A stretch of DNA of 64,000 bases from contig REEN01000067.1 in NCBI GenBank assembly GCA_007695015.1, positions 60,801 to 124,800 on the forward strand, written 5' to 3'. A program made the position numbers and the translations under genes. Shown one piece after another: positions 37,378 to 46,589 of this stretch (position 1 is its first letter; each line of letters opens with the position of its first letter). This DNA is from Marinilabiliales bacterium. GTDB taxonomy: Bacteria; Bacteroidota; Bacteroidia; Bacteroidales; PUMT01. The notes under the pieces are model-generated. The model was not told where the DNA came from and did no database searches. It worked only from the letters and a program-made list of their open reading frames with translations.

Positions 37378-39333
37378 ATGACACCCCTGCTCCAGGCAGA
37401 AAATATCAGTAAATCGTACGGCAGTCTCGCGATACTCTCAGGCATCTCCCTGGTGATCAGCCTTGGCGAGAAGGTGGCCCTGGTGGCAAGAAACGGAATG
37501 GGGAAAACGACTCTTTTTAATATCCTTTCGGGGAAGGATACGGCCGACAGCGGCACGCTGACCTCCAGGCGCGATCTGCGTCTGGGCTACCTGGAACAGG
37601 AGCCGGTTCTGGATGACGCACTGACAGTACTGGAACAGGTGTTCTCTTCGCCCGGGGAGGTGACCGAAACAATCCGCCGCTACGAAGAGGCACTGGTATC
37701 AGGCGACCGCCGGCTCATTGCCTCACTCACCCAGCGGATGGATGCACTTGAGGCGTGGGACCGGGAGACCAAAGCCAGGCAGATACTCACCGAGCTGGAT
37801 ATAACGGGTTTTGACCGGAAGACCGGGGAACTCTCAGGGGGACAGCGCAAGAGGGTGGCCCTTGCACGGGTCCTCGTTGAAGAGCCGGAACTGCTGCTTC
37901 TCGATGAACCCACCAACCACCTCGACCTGGACATGACCGAATGGCTGGAGAACTATCTCGGAAGATCGGGTATGACGCTGCTGATGGTGACACACGACAG
38001 GTACTTCCTGGACCGCGTCTGCAACCGGATCATTGAGCTGGACGATAACAGCCTGATCTCATACCAGGGCAACTATTCATACTTCCTTGAGAAGCGCGCC
38101 GAAAGGCTGGAGCAGATGCAATCGGCTACCGACAAGGCCCGCAACCTGCTGCGCAGGGAACTGGAGTGGATCAGGAGCACCCCCAAGGCCCGTACAGGCA
38201 AATCCAAATCCCGAATTGATGCCTTCGGCGATCTGAAGGAAAGAGCGGCGGGTACTGCCGGGCAGGGCGGGATTAAGATCAGGGCCGGCACCGGGAGGCT
38301 TGGCAACAAGATACTCGAGGTGCGGCATATAAATAAAAGCTTTGACGGGATAAAGGTGGTAGACGATTTTTCTTACACCTTCAGCCGGTTTGAGAAGATA
38401 GGTATAATAGGGAAGAACGGCACCGGCAAAACGACATTCCTGAACATGGTAACCGGTCAGCTCAGGCCTGACAGCGGCACATTGGAGGTGGGCCAAACGG
38501 TGCGTTTCGGCTATTTCAGGCAGGAGGGCATAAGCTTTGATGAAAAGCAGCGGGTCATTGACGCCGTGAGGGATATTGCCGAAGTGGTCAGGATGGGCGA
38601 CGGTTCAACCATCTCTGCCTCACAGTTCCTGGGCCATTTCCTCTTTCCGCCGCCAAGGCAGCATGACTACATTGAGAAACTCAGCGGGGGCGAGAGAAGA
38701 AGACTGCACCTGGTCACGGTGCTGATGCAGAATCCCAACTTCCTGGTGCTGGACGAGCCTACCAATGACCTTGATATTGAAACACTCACGGTGCTGGAAG
38801 ATTACCTCGCCGGAGCCGGCATCTGCCTTCTTGTGGTATCGCACGACAGGTTCTTCCTCGACAGGATATCCGACCATGTGTTCGTGTTCGGGGGCAACGG
38901 CTCGGTGAAGGATTTTCCCGGCAATTACTCACAATACAGGGAACATATCAGGAAACAGCAGAATGAAGAAAACGCGGCTTCCCGGCATAAGAGGAAAGGG
39001 ACCGTGAGCAATGAACAGGCCGGTGGCAGGAATGCTCCCCGGCAACGGCAGCTGGGTTCACAAAAGGCTGAACAGGTTGGGGGACAGGCAGCGCCCGGCT
39101 TCCCCGAAAGGGGAAAAAGGAAACTCAGCTACAATGAGAAGCGGGAGATCGGACAGCTTGAGAAGGAGATCGAACAGCTTGAAGCTGAGAAGGTATTTAT
39201 CGAAAAGGCCCTCTCGGGCGGAGAGCTGCCGGAAGAAAAGCTGCAGGAATACTCCGGCAGGTATGGGGGACTTACCAAAGAACTTGAGGCCAAAACGAAC
39301 CGCTGGCTGGAGTTGTCGGAGTTTGGGGACTAA
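37378..39333 (+). CDS. ABC-F family ATPase (Uup-like)
   Basis: The 651-residue soluble protein has two ABC ATPase domains and no membrane segment. Domain 1 has Walker A ARNGMGKTT (about 38-46, where GxNGxGKS/T is usual), signature LSGGQRKR and Walker B LLLLDEPTNHLD. Domain 2 has GKNGTGKTT (near 346), LSGGERRR and FLVLDEPTNDLD. A charged linker and a C-terminal coiled coil (about 590-650) follow, as in Uup, which binds branched DNA or ribosomes. It probably acts on ribosomes or DNA structure and not in transport. It is monocistronic; the M28 peptidase gene is convergent. Confidence 0.93.
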   Translation: MTPLLQAENISKSYGSLAILSGISLVISLGEKVALVARNGMGKTTLFNILSGKDTADSGTLTSRRDLRLGYLEQEPVLDDALTVLEQVFSSPGEVTETIRRYEEALVSGDRRLIASLTQRMDALEAWDRETKARQILTELDITGFDRKTGELSGGQRKRVALARVLVEEPELLLLDEPTNHLDLDMTEWLENYLGRSGMTLLMVTHDRYFLDRVCNRIIELDDNSLISYQGNYSYFLEKRAERLEQMQSATDKARNLLRRELEWIRSTPKARTGKSKSRIDAFGDLKERAAGTAGQGGIKIRAGTGRLGNKILEVRHINKSFDGIKVVDDFSYTFSRFEKIGIIGKNGTGKTTFLNMVTGQLRPDSGTLEVGQTVRFGYFRQEGISFDEKQRVIDAVRDIAEVVRMGDGSTISASQFLGHFLFPPPRQHDYIEKLSGGERRRLHLVTVLMQNPNFLVLDEPTNDLDIETLTVLEDYLAGAGICLLVVSHDRFFLDRISDHVFVFGGNGSVKDFPGNYSQYREHIRKQQNEENAASRHKRKGTVSNEQAGGRNAPRQRQLGSQKAEQVGGQAAPGFPERGKRKLSYNEKREIGQLEKEIEQLEAEKVFIEKALSGGELPEEKLQEYSGRYGGLTKELEAKTNRWLELSEFGD

Positions 39334-39335
39334 TA

Positions 39336-39359
39336 CAGCCCGGCTGCATCACCGGGCTG
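39336..39359. terminator. Hairpin between convergent ABC-F and M28 genes
   Basis: CAGCCCGG (39336-39343) and CCGGGCTG (39352-39359) form a perfect 8-bp stem with loop CTGCATCA. No strong T-run follows on either strand. It is placed to end the ABC-F transcript. Confidence 0.5.
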
Positions 39360-39387
39360 CCCTGTAAATAATTTCTTATACAAACTT

Positions 39388-40920
39388 TTACCTGTCGAAA
39401 TGCTTCCGCGGAAGCCTCTCATCCCTCATGGCTGTGTGGTAAACAAGAACGGCCACAACTGTTGCAGCCTGCATCATGTCGCCAAGCTGCATCCTCTCAA
39501 ATGTGTCCATATTGGTGTGGTAGCTGCGCCGGTAATCGAGCCGGTCCTGAATGAACTGAAAACCCGGCAATCCCGCCCCGTCAAATGCCACATGATCGGT
39601 GCTGCCGGTGCGGCGCATGGTGACGGTGCTCACTCCCAGGTCGGCAAGAGGCTCGAACCAGGCTTCGAATATTGGTCGCAGTGCATCGTTTTCCTGCAGG
39701 TAGATGCCCCTTATGCGGCCCGACCCGTTATCGACGTTATAATAGGCTGACAGCTTATCGTAATCCGGCTTCCTGCCTTCGCCGGCAGGATCAAAATAGT
39801 GCTCACGCACATAGCTCCTCGACCCGTGAAGCCCCTGCTCCTCGGCGCCCCAGAGGGCTATCCTGATGGTGCGCCTGGGCTGCACCCCGAGCTCCCTGAG
39901 AATCCGCATCACCTCCATCATTACGGCCACCCCGGCAGCATTGTCATTTGCTCCGGTCGCGGCGTGCCATGAGTCGAGATGCCCACCCACCATTACCACT
40001 TCATCACGCAGGTTCCTGTCAGTTCCCGGTATCTCTCCAATAACATTGTAACCCATCAGGTCATCGTAAAGAAAGTTGTTCCTGATATCCAGCTCAAGCT
40101 CTACCTCAATGCCTGCCTCAAGAAGCCTGACTATCCTGCCGTAATGCTCAAAGGTCATGTCAACCACAGTCATTCCCGGCTCTACATTGGTAGCATAGCC
40201 CCTGCCGTGAGACATGACCGCTCCGTAAGTGCCCGAGGAATTGAGAAGCGCTATGACCCCCTCCTCCTCCAAAAAATCATTGACCTTCTGCATCAGTGCA
40301 CGCTGCGCAAACCAATCCGATGCCTGCCTCCTGGGCTGCCCGTATGCAGGTGAGCGGATCTCCGGGTATTGGGACAGTTCCTCAAGATCTTCGTCACTCC
40401 ACCGTGAGGCTAGCGGCTGGAATGAGAGCTCAGGTTCGGATGTGACCGGGGTTACCACCACCTTGCCCTGCAGCCTGCCACGATACCTTTCGAAATCATC
40501 TTCGCTCTGTATATTTACCAGTACGGGTTTTGCCACCACCAGCGAGTCGGTACCCCTGGTCCACGCCCTTGGAACGGCAACCAGATGCTGGTAATAGGGT
40601 TTTGTCATTGCTATATAGAACCGCTCGTTGTCCCATCCCCTGCCGAACTCTCCCCAGGGTACAACCTCAACATTGCTAAGTCCCCAATCTTCAAGCTGAG
40701 AACTGGTCCATTCGTTGGCCTTGCTCAACCCGGTGCTGCCGGAGAGTCTCGGACCAATAACATCGGTAAGATGAAAGGATATATTGCGTATCTGTGAGTT
40801 CTTCAGGCCCTCCTGCCTTATCCTGTGAACCATATCGAGGTCCACGGGTTCTTTCTGGGCTGCCAGAAAAAGAGGCACCATGAGCAGAATCGCCTTAATA
40901 ATGTTCCTGGTAAAATGCAT
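39388..40920 (-). CDS. Exported M28 family metallopeptidase
   Basis: The 510-residue protein has a signal peptide (about 1-21, ending FLAAQ), a protease-associated-like insert and an M28 zinc-aminopeptidase domain at about 280-500. Metal and catalytic residues appear in order: GGHLDSW, GANDNAAG, EEQGLHGS (with the general-base Glu), YNVDNG and YHTNMD. M28 enzymes of this type cleave N-terminal residues or carboxyl-terminal glutamate from peptides in the periplasm or outside. The gene stands alone, convergent with the ABC-F gene. Confidence 0.92.
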   Translation of the reverse strand: MHFTRNIIKAILLMVPLFLAAQKEPVDLDMVHRIRQEGLKNSQIRNISFHLTDVIGPRLSGSTGLSKANEWTSSQLEDWGLSNVEVVPWGEFGRGWDNERFYIAMTKPYYQHLVAVPRAWTRGTDSLVVAKPVLVNIQSEDDFERYRGRLQGKVVVTPVTSEPELSFQPLASRWSDEDLEELSQYPEIRSPAYGQPRRQASDWFAQRALMQKVNDFLEEEGVIALLNSSGTYGAVMSHGRGYATNVEPGMTVVDMTFEHYGRIVRLLEAGIEVELELDIRNNFLYDDLMGYNVIGEIPGTDRNLRDEVVMVGGHLDSWHAATGANDNAAGVAVMMEVMRILRELGVQPRRTIRIALWGAEEQGLHGSRSYVREHYFDPAGEGRKPDYDKLSAYYNVDNGSGRIRGIYLQENDALRPIFEAWFEPLADLGVSTVTMRRTGSTDHVAFDGAGLPGFQFIQDRLDYRRSYHTNMDTFERMQLGDMMQAATVVAVLVYHTAMRDERLPRKHFDR

Positions 40921-41218
40921 GATCGGATTATTTGGTTAAACAAACGCCGGCAATAATTATTAGCTCCCGGTTATGATAACAAAAAGGTGTTATTTGTGTT
41001 TGCAAAGTAATTAAAATAAATAAAAATTCTCTTCCGGGCAACCGGGTTTAAAATAGCCGGCACAAAAACAATACCTGCAGAATGTTGCTTATTGTCTGAA
41101 AATACAGATAGTGTAAGGTTTGATAAAAATTGTTAATTTTACATTTTGCTCACTTTGTTCAGTGGTGAATCCCGCAAATCATCACGCAGACTGTGAACTG
41201 AACAATTAACCCTGATGT

Positions 41219-41857
41219 ATGATATGTACATGTATTGGTGACGCGGACTTTGAGACGGCTATGGAAAAGGCCGGATCTGAAGAGCTTATCGAACTTCGCC
41301 TGGACCTGCTGAAGGCAACAGATGAGCAGATCAAAACCCTCTGCTCGCAAAGCGCCCGTGCAATTGTTGCATTCAGGCCGGGAAAAGCTACTGATGCAGA
41401 AAGACTTGAGAAGCTAAAGGTTGCTATACTTGCCGGAGCGAAGTTTGTCGACACCGAATGGGATGCCGCAGAGGAGTTCCTGGAAGAGCTGGTTCCCCTG
41501 GCCAGGGGAAACGATTGCCGGGTTATTATCTCGTTCCATGACAGGGAGAAGACACCTGTTAAACGGGAGCTGGAAAATATTGTTAAGGAGTGTGCCATGA
41601 GTGGCGCCGATATAGTGAAAATAGTGTGCAGGGTAAACAGCACCGAGGATAATGCCCGCCTGCTTAGCCTTTATTCTCTCGGGAAGAATGTAATTGTAAT
41701 AGGGCTGGGTAACCTGGGGAAGATAACAAGGCTGGCAGCCCCGGTAATGGGGGCTGAGTTTACCTATGCCTCGCTGGGACGTGGACTAGAAACGGCTGAC
41801 GGACAGTTGAGCAAGCCGGCGATGGAAAAGGTTTACAAAATTATCGGACAAGCTTAA
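41219..41857 (+). CDS. aroD: 3-Dehydroquinate dehydratase, type I
   Basis: Shikimate-pathway enzyme converting 3-dehydroquinate to 3-dehydroshikimate through a Schiff base. The 212-residue TIM barrel has IELRLD at about 24-29, ISFHD at about 104-108 (catalytic His) and the Schiff-base Lys in DIVKIV at about 139. SLGRGLETADGQLS lies near the end. The protein is shorter than E. coli AroD (252 aa) but complete. It is the first gene of an operon with a porin (8 bp gap), pncB and pncA, an unusual partnership for a shikimate gene. Confidence 0.93.
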   Translation: MICTCIGDADFETAMEKAGSEELIELRLDLLKATDEQIKTLCSQSARAIVAFRPGKATDAERLEKLKVAILAGAKFVDTEWDAAEEFLEELVPLARGNDCRVIISFHDREKTPVKRELENIVKECAMSGADIVKIVCRVNSTEDNARLLSLYSLGKNVIVIGLGNLGKITRLAAPVMGAEFTYASLGRGLETADGQLSKPAMEKVYKIIGQA

Positions 41858-41865
41858 GTTATATC

Positions 41866-43107
41866 ATGAAGCGCACTATTTTGTTTTATTCCCTGCTGGC
41901 CGGTTTGCTGACCATGGTACAGAGCGGACTTCTGGCACAGACGGAGGTCGACGAGAGGGCAATGATCAGGTTTGATAAAGGGCTGGGGTTTCATGCCCCG
42001 GACACGAGTTTCGGACTCAACCTGAGATTCAGAATGCAGAACAGGCTGGGGGTTAACGGACTGACAGGCAGCGGACCGGTCATAGATGAGGTGGATGCAC
42101 GGATCAGGAGGCTGCGGCTGAGGATCGACGGATATACCAGGAACGACAGGATTACCTATTACATGCAGCTCTCCTTTTCGAGAAGTGACCAGGACTGGGA
42201 CGGCAGTGGTGTGCCGAACATCATTCGGGATGCCATGGTGTATTACAGTCTGAGCGATAAATTCTATGTGGGATTCGGACAGGGAAAGCTTCCCGGCAAC
42301 AGGCAGAGGATAAACTCATCAGGACAACTGCAGTTTGCCGACCGCTCCGATGTTAACGCCATGTTCAACATCGACAGGGATTTCGGCGTCATGGGATACT
42401 ACTCCGGCAACATCGCTTTTCTTCATTACAACTTAAAGACGGCGGTATCGAACGGTGACGGCAGAAATTCCCTGCCCTCCGGTAACGGGATGGCTTATAC
42501 GGCACGTATTGAGCTTATGCCGTTCGGGCGGTTCATAAATGACGGCGACTTCTCCGAGGGGGACCTGGAGAGGGAACCCACACCAAAATTATCGGTAGGC
42601 GCAGGATTGCACTTTAATCATAAGGCAACGAGGACGCAGGGACAGAGGGGATGCCCGCTGTTTGAAGAGCGCGATCTCCGGTCCCTTCACCTTGACGCGG
42701 TAATGAAGTACCGGGGCTGGGCCTTTTACGGCGAATACATGGACCGCAGCACCGATGACCCCCTTACACTGTCAGACACCGATAAGTTTGCCCTTGTATT
42801 GACGGGATATGGAACAAATATGCAGTTGAGCTATGTTTTCCTCAACAATATTGAGGTGGCAGGCAGGTATACATATGTCAGGCCTGAGAACGTCAGCTTC
42901 AACCGGCCTGATGCTTCTCCACCCGGCCCGACGGTTATTAGTCCCCCGAAAACCGAAGAGTACACACTTGGTATTACAAAATATATCTACAGCCACAAGA
43001 TAAAGGCACAGGGAAATATAGGATACAGGATAACTGAAAATATGGTCCCGGTTCCCGCCACGTCAACTGGCTGGGTCATCCGGTTCCAGATCGAATTGGG
43101 AATATAG
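41866..43107 (+). CDS. Outer-membrane porin (OprO/OprP-like)
   Basis: The 413-residue protein has a signal peptide (about 1-25, ending LLAQ) and then a run of amphipathic strands of the phosphate-selective porin O/P family. Typical features are the early FGLNLRFRMQNRLG, an IRRLRLRIDGYTRNDRITYYMQLSF block near 85-110 and YVGFGQGKLPGNRQR near 140. It ends in IRFQIELGI, a beta-strand with a C-terminal hydrophobic residue. The natural solute is unknown. It sits between aroD and pncB with gaps of 8 and 9 bp, so it may admit nicotinate or another precursor, though that is only inference. Confidence 0.82.
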   Translation: MKRTILFYSLLAGLLTMVQSGLLAQTEVDERAMIRFDKGLGFHAPDTSFGLNLRFRMQNRLGVNGLTGSGPVIDEVDARIRRLRLRIDGYTRNDRITYYMQLSFSRSDQDWDGSGVPNIIRDAMVYYSLSDKFYVGFGQGKLPGNRQRINSSGQLQFADRSDVNAMFNIDRDFGVMGYYSGNIAFLHYNLKTAVSNGDGRNSLPSGNGMAYTARIELMPFGRFINDGDFSEGDLEREPTPKLSVGAGLHFNHKATRTQGQRGCPLFEERDLRSLHLDAVMKYRGWAFYGEYMDRSTDDPLTLSDTDKFALVLTGYGTNMQLSYVFLNNIEVAGRYTYVRPENVSFNRPDASPPGPTVISPPKTEEYTLGITKYIYSHKIKAQGNIGYRITENMVPVPATSTGWVIRFQIELGI

Positions 43108-43116
43108 CAGGGTTTT

Positions 43117-44538
43117 ATGACACTTATTGACAGGCAGAGCGGACTCTTTACAGATCATTACGAGCTGACCATGGCCCAGGGTTTCTTTCTCAGTGGGAAA
43201 GCGGAAACACCTGCCAGGTTTGATTACTTCTTCAGGAAATCACCGTTCATGGGTTCTTATGTTATTTTCGCGGGACTGCAGAACCTGCTGGAGATGCTCA
43301 CGGAATTCGCGTACGACAGGGAAGCCCGCGAATTTCTTGAATCCCGCGGATTTGATCAGCGTTTTACTGAATACCTGGCCGGGTTCAGGTTTTCCGGCAA
43401 CATATGGTCAGCAGCCGAAGGGGAGATTGTCTTCCCGAATGAGCCGGTTTTGTCAGTTGAGGGAAATATCATTGAGTGCCAGCTTATTGAGAGCATGGTG
43501 CTTAACATTCTGAATTTTGAATCGCTCATTGCCACCAAGGCAAGCAGGATAAAACATGCTGCCGGCGACAGGGAGTTTATTGACTTCGGACTTCGCCGGG
43601 CGCAGGGTACAGGCGCTATGCAGGCAAGCAGGGCCGCCGTGATAGGCGGAGCCTCGGGAACCTCAAATGTACTTGCCGCATACAAGTACGGTCTCAGAAG
43701 CACGGGTACACAGGCCCATTCATGGATACAGAGCTTCAGCGATGAGCTTACAGCTTTCAGGGAGTTTGCAGGGGCTTTTCCCGATTCCTGCATACTGCTT
43801 GTCGATACATACAATACCCTGGGAACAGGAGTTCCAAATGCAATAAGGGTCGCAAAGGAGATGGAGAGGGCCGGTTACCGCCTGAAAGGGATCCGGCTTG
43901 ACAGCGGCGATCTTGCCTACCTCAGTAAGAAAGCCAGGAAAATGCTCGATACCGAAAATCTGGAGTATGTTAAGATCATAGCCTCCAACCAGCTTGATGA
44001 ATATGTAATAAGAAGCCTGAGAGAACAGAACGCCCCGATCGATGCCTTCGGGGTGGGTACAAACCTTGTTACCGGGAAGGACGATGCAGCGCTTGACGGG
44101 GTATACAAGCTTGTTTACAGCGAAGGCCGTGAAAGGCTGAAAATCTCCGATAATATTGAAAAAATGATCCTGCCGGGTAAAAAAAGGGTCTTCAGGTATT
44201 CAGGGGACGACGGCAGTTTTTATGCTGACGGCGTAAGCCTTGGGCAGGAGGATAGCTTCCGTATGATATACCACCCCTTCAATCCCGAAAAAAAGAGTGA
44301 CATTTCGAACTTTCAGAGGGAGGAAATTGTTGTACAGGTCATGAATAACGGGAAGCCTCTGCATAGTCCCCGCAGTATTGATGAAATTGCGGAATATGCA
44401 CGGGAAAGACTTATAAAGCTACCTGCTGAGCACAAACGTTTTGAATACCCGCATATCTACAAGGTGGGGATCAGTGAAAAATTGATGGAAACACGCGACA
44501 GGCTGGTAAAGGAAATAAAGAAAAACCAGGCAGGCTGA
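43117..44538 (+). CDS. pncB: Nicotinate phosphoribosyltransferase
   Basis: Preiss-Handler enzyme making nicotinate mononucleotide from nicotinate and PRPP, stimulated by ATP. The 473-residue protein shows FTDHYELTMAQGFF near the N-terminus and FIDFGLRRAQGTGAMQASRAA at about 150-170. The autophosphorylated His is in GTQAHSW near 197, and LDSGDLAYLSKKAR and GVGTNLVT follow. The bacterial long-form length is normal. pncA follows after 49 bp, so nicotinamide and nicotinate salvage are encoded together. Confidence 0.95.
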   Translation: MTLIDRQSGLFTDHYELTMAQGFFLSGKAETPARFDYFFRKSPFMGSYVIFAGLQNLLEMLTEFAYDREAREFLESRGFDQRFTEYLAGFRFSGNIWSAAEGEIVFPNEPVLSVEGNIIECQLIESMVLNILNFESLIATKASRIKHAAGDREFIDFGLRRAQGTGAMQASRAAVIGGASGTSNVLAAYKYGLRSTGTQAHSWIQSFSDELTAFREFAGAFPDSCILLVDTYNTLGTGVPNAIRVAKEMERAGYRLKGIRLDSGDLAYLSKKARKMLDTENLEYVKIIASNQLDEYVIRSLREQNAPIDAFGVGTNLVTGKDDAALDGVYKLVYSEGRERLKISDNIEKMILPGKKRVFRYSGDDGSFYADGVSLGQEDSFRMIYHPFNPEKKSDISNFQREEIVVQVMNNGKPLHSPRSIDEIAEYARERLIKLPAEHKRFEYPHIYKVGISEKLMETRDRLVKEIKKNQAG

Positions 44539-44587
44539 TTACCGGCTGCTGCCGGCCTGACCGCCTGCCGAAATAAACAGTTGTGGT

Positions 44588-45127
44588 ATGAGAGCACTTA
44601 TAGTAGTTGACGTTCAGAACGATTTTTGTCCGGGAGGCGCATTGCCTGCACCGGAAGGAGACAGGGTAGTGCCGGTAATCAACAGCATATCGGGCAGGTT
44701 TGACCTGGTGGTTGCGTCGAGGGACTGGCACCCGGAAGGTACCGTCCATTTTGACAAGTGGCCCGCCCACTGTGTTGAAAATACAAAAGGAGCCGAATAC
44801 CACCCCGGTCTGGATACCGGTAAAATTGATGTGCACCTGCTCAAGGGTACTGGTAATGTTGATGACGGATATTCGGCATTTGAGGCAACCAGCGATAACC
44901 TGGAAAAACTCCTGAAGAAAAGCGGTGTCGAAGAAGTATATGTTGCCGGGCTGACCACCGAATACTGTGTAAAGTCGACTGCATTGGACAGCCTCAGGAG
45001 AGGTTTCAAAACCTGGCTGGTTACCGATGCCATCGAAGGTGTACTCCAGAACCCCGGCGATGTTGATAAAGCCATTGGCGAGATGGCGGGACTGGGTGTT
45101 AAAATGGTCACATCCGGCCAGATATAA
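44588..45127 (+). CDS. pncA: Nicotinamidase
   Basis: Hydrolyses nicotinamide to nicotinate and ammonia, feeding PncB. The 179-residue isochorismatase-fold enzyme has the catalytic Asp in VVDVQNDFCPGGAL (Asp8), metal ligands in SRDWHPEGTVHF and the Lys in FDKWPAHC. The nucleophile Cys is in TEYCVKSTA near 137. All active-site residues are present and the length is normal. It ends the operon with pncB. Confidence 0.95.
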   Translation: MRALIVVDVQNDFCPGGALPAPEGDRVVPVINSISGRFDLVVASRDWHPEGTVHFDKWPAHCVENTKGAEYHPGLDTGKIDVHLLKGTGNVDDGYSAFEATSDNLEKLLKKSGVEEVYVAGLTTEYCVKSTALDSLRRGFKTWLVTDAIEGVLQNPGDVDKAIGEMAGLGVKMVTSGQI

Positions 45128-45260
45128 CCACTGGAAATACCATCTGCCGGACTGCCAACTTATAAACATGACCTACTGAACCACAGGATTACAGACATTT
45201 AATCCGCAGCTGCCAAAAACCCGCAAGGGATCAGCCCGGTTGAGCAAACGTTTAAAAATT

Positions 45261-46445
45261 ATGCGATTACATTTTAAGGCTTTTCTGACAATCCTGTTCC
45301 CGGCCGCGCTGCTTTTGGTTCTTTCCTGTGAAAGAGAGAAGGAAGATCCTGTTTTTGATGCGCAATACCTTGTTGATGCAGAGCTTATAGCTGAATATTC
45401 AGCAGGGGAAGTTGTTGAGATGGCAGGCAGCCTGGGGCTGTCGACTCCGGGTATTGAGTTCCTGATCAAGTATGATGTCTCAGTCTACCGGATAGTTTAC
45501 GAGACGACTGATACCCGTAACAATCCGGTAGAGGCATCAGGGGCACTTGTTGTCCCGGTCACCCCAGATCCCCTCCCCCTAATGAGTTTTCAGCACGGAA
45601 CGATTACCAGGGATGAAGATGCTCCATCATATTTTCAGTCTGAACAGTACCTTGCTACCCTCTTCTACTCATCTGCCGGTTATATAATTTCACTTCCCGA
45701 CTACCTGGGGTACGGCGCCTCGCGCCACCTTGAACACCCCTATGAGCATGGAAAATCCCTGGCGACAGCTTCACGTGATATGCTCAGGGCTGTAAGGGAA
45801 TTCGACATGGCTGTGAATGAATTCAGTGCATCAGAAAAGCTGTTCCTGACAGGTTATTCGCAGGGAGGATATGCCACAATGGCCCTGCTGAAGCTCCTTG
45901 AACAGGAGAACGAATCCGGTCTCACAGTTACCGCAGCCACGGCCGGGGCCGGTGCCTATAACAAAACACTGTTTGCAGAGTACATCCTGGGCCTGAACCG
46001 GGAACTTACTTACATTAACTATTTCATCTGGGTGCTTGACACCTACAACCGGGTTTATGACATTGACAGGCCATACAGCTATTATTTCAACCAGCCGCAC
46101 GCATCAGTCATTGAAGAAGAGGGCATTTTTGCCAATACGGAACATAACCCGCGAAAATTGTTTACCGGCCAGTTTGCAGATGGCGTCTTATCAGGAACAG
46201 ACACCGCGATTATGGAAGCCCTGGCTGACAATGACAATTATGACTGGAAACCATCGACACCGCTGAGATTGTACCACGGAACTGATGATGACTTTGTTTT
46301 CTACTTCAACTCGCTTACAGCATATGATGCCATGACCGCAAGAGGGGCCGCCGGTGTCGAACTGGTGACCGTTAAGGACGGAGATCATGGCACCACTGTT
46401 CCGGAATACTTTTTAGGCACTTTCCTGTTTTTTGCCGGCTTTTAA
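45261..46445 (+). CDS. Lipoprotein alpha/beta hydrolase (lipase/esterase-like)
   Basis: From the ATG at 45261 the protein is 394 residues; the frame opens 21 bp earlier at a TTG. The signal ends LLLVLSCEREKE, placing the lipidated Cys near 18. An alpha/beta-hydrolase fold follows with oxyanion segment SFQHGTITRD, nucleophile elbow GYSQGG (Ser near 194), Asp in YHGTDDDFV and His in KDGDHGTT. It resembles secretory lipase/prolyl-peptidase-like hydrolases of Bacteroidota. Substrate is unknown; an ester or short peptide is likely. The gene is not obviously in an operon. Confidence 0.85.
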   Translation: MRLHFKAFLTILFPAALLLVLSCEREKEDPVFDAQYLVDAELIAEYSAGEVVEMAGSLGLSTPGIEFLIKYDVSVYRIVYETTDTRNNPVEASGALVVPVTPDPLPLMSFQHGTITRDEDAPSYFQSEQYLATLFYSSAGYIISLPDYLGYGASRHLEHPYEHGKSLATASRDMLRAVREFDMAVNEFSASEKLFLTGYSQGGYATMALLKLLEQENESGLTVTAATAGAGAYNKTLFAEYILGLNRELTYINYFIWVLDTYNRVYDIDRPYSYYFNQPHASVIEEEGIFANTEHNPRKLFTGQFADGVLSGTDTAIMEALADNDNYDWKPSTPLRLYHGTDDDFVFYFNSLTAYDAMTARGAAGVELVTVKDGDHGTTVPEYFLGTFLFFAGF

Positions 46446-46589
46446 TCGGCACACCTGATTCAGACATATAATTTTACCCGCCCTGATAAAAACATCACAA
46501 ACTTTTTGATAAAAATTGATTTGTTTTCCCCTTTATTTATATTTTTAGGCAATTTTTAAATGCTGTCATGACAATTAACAAAGGATTGC

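Noticed and set aside
44471..45169. 232-codon minus-strand frame
   Set aside because: Antisense to pncA, whose active site is intact.
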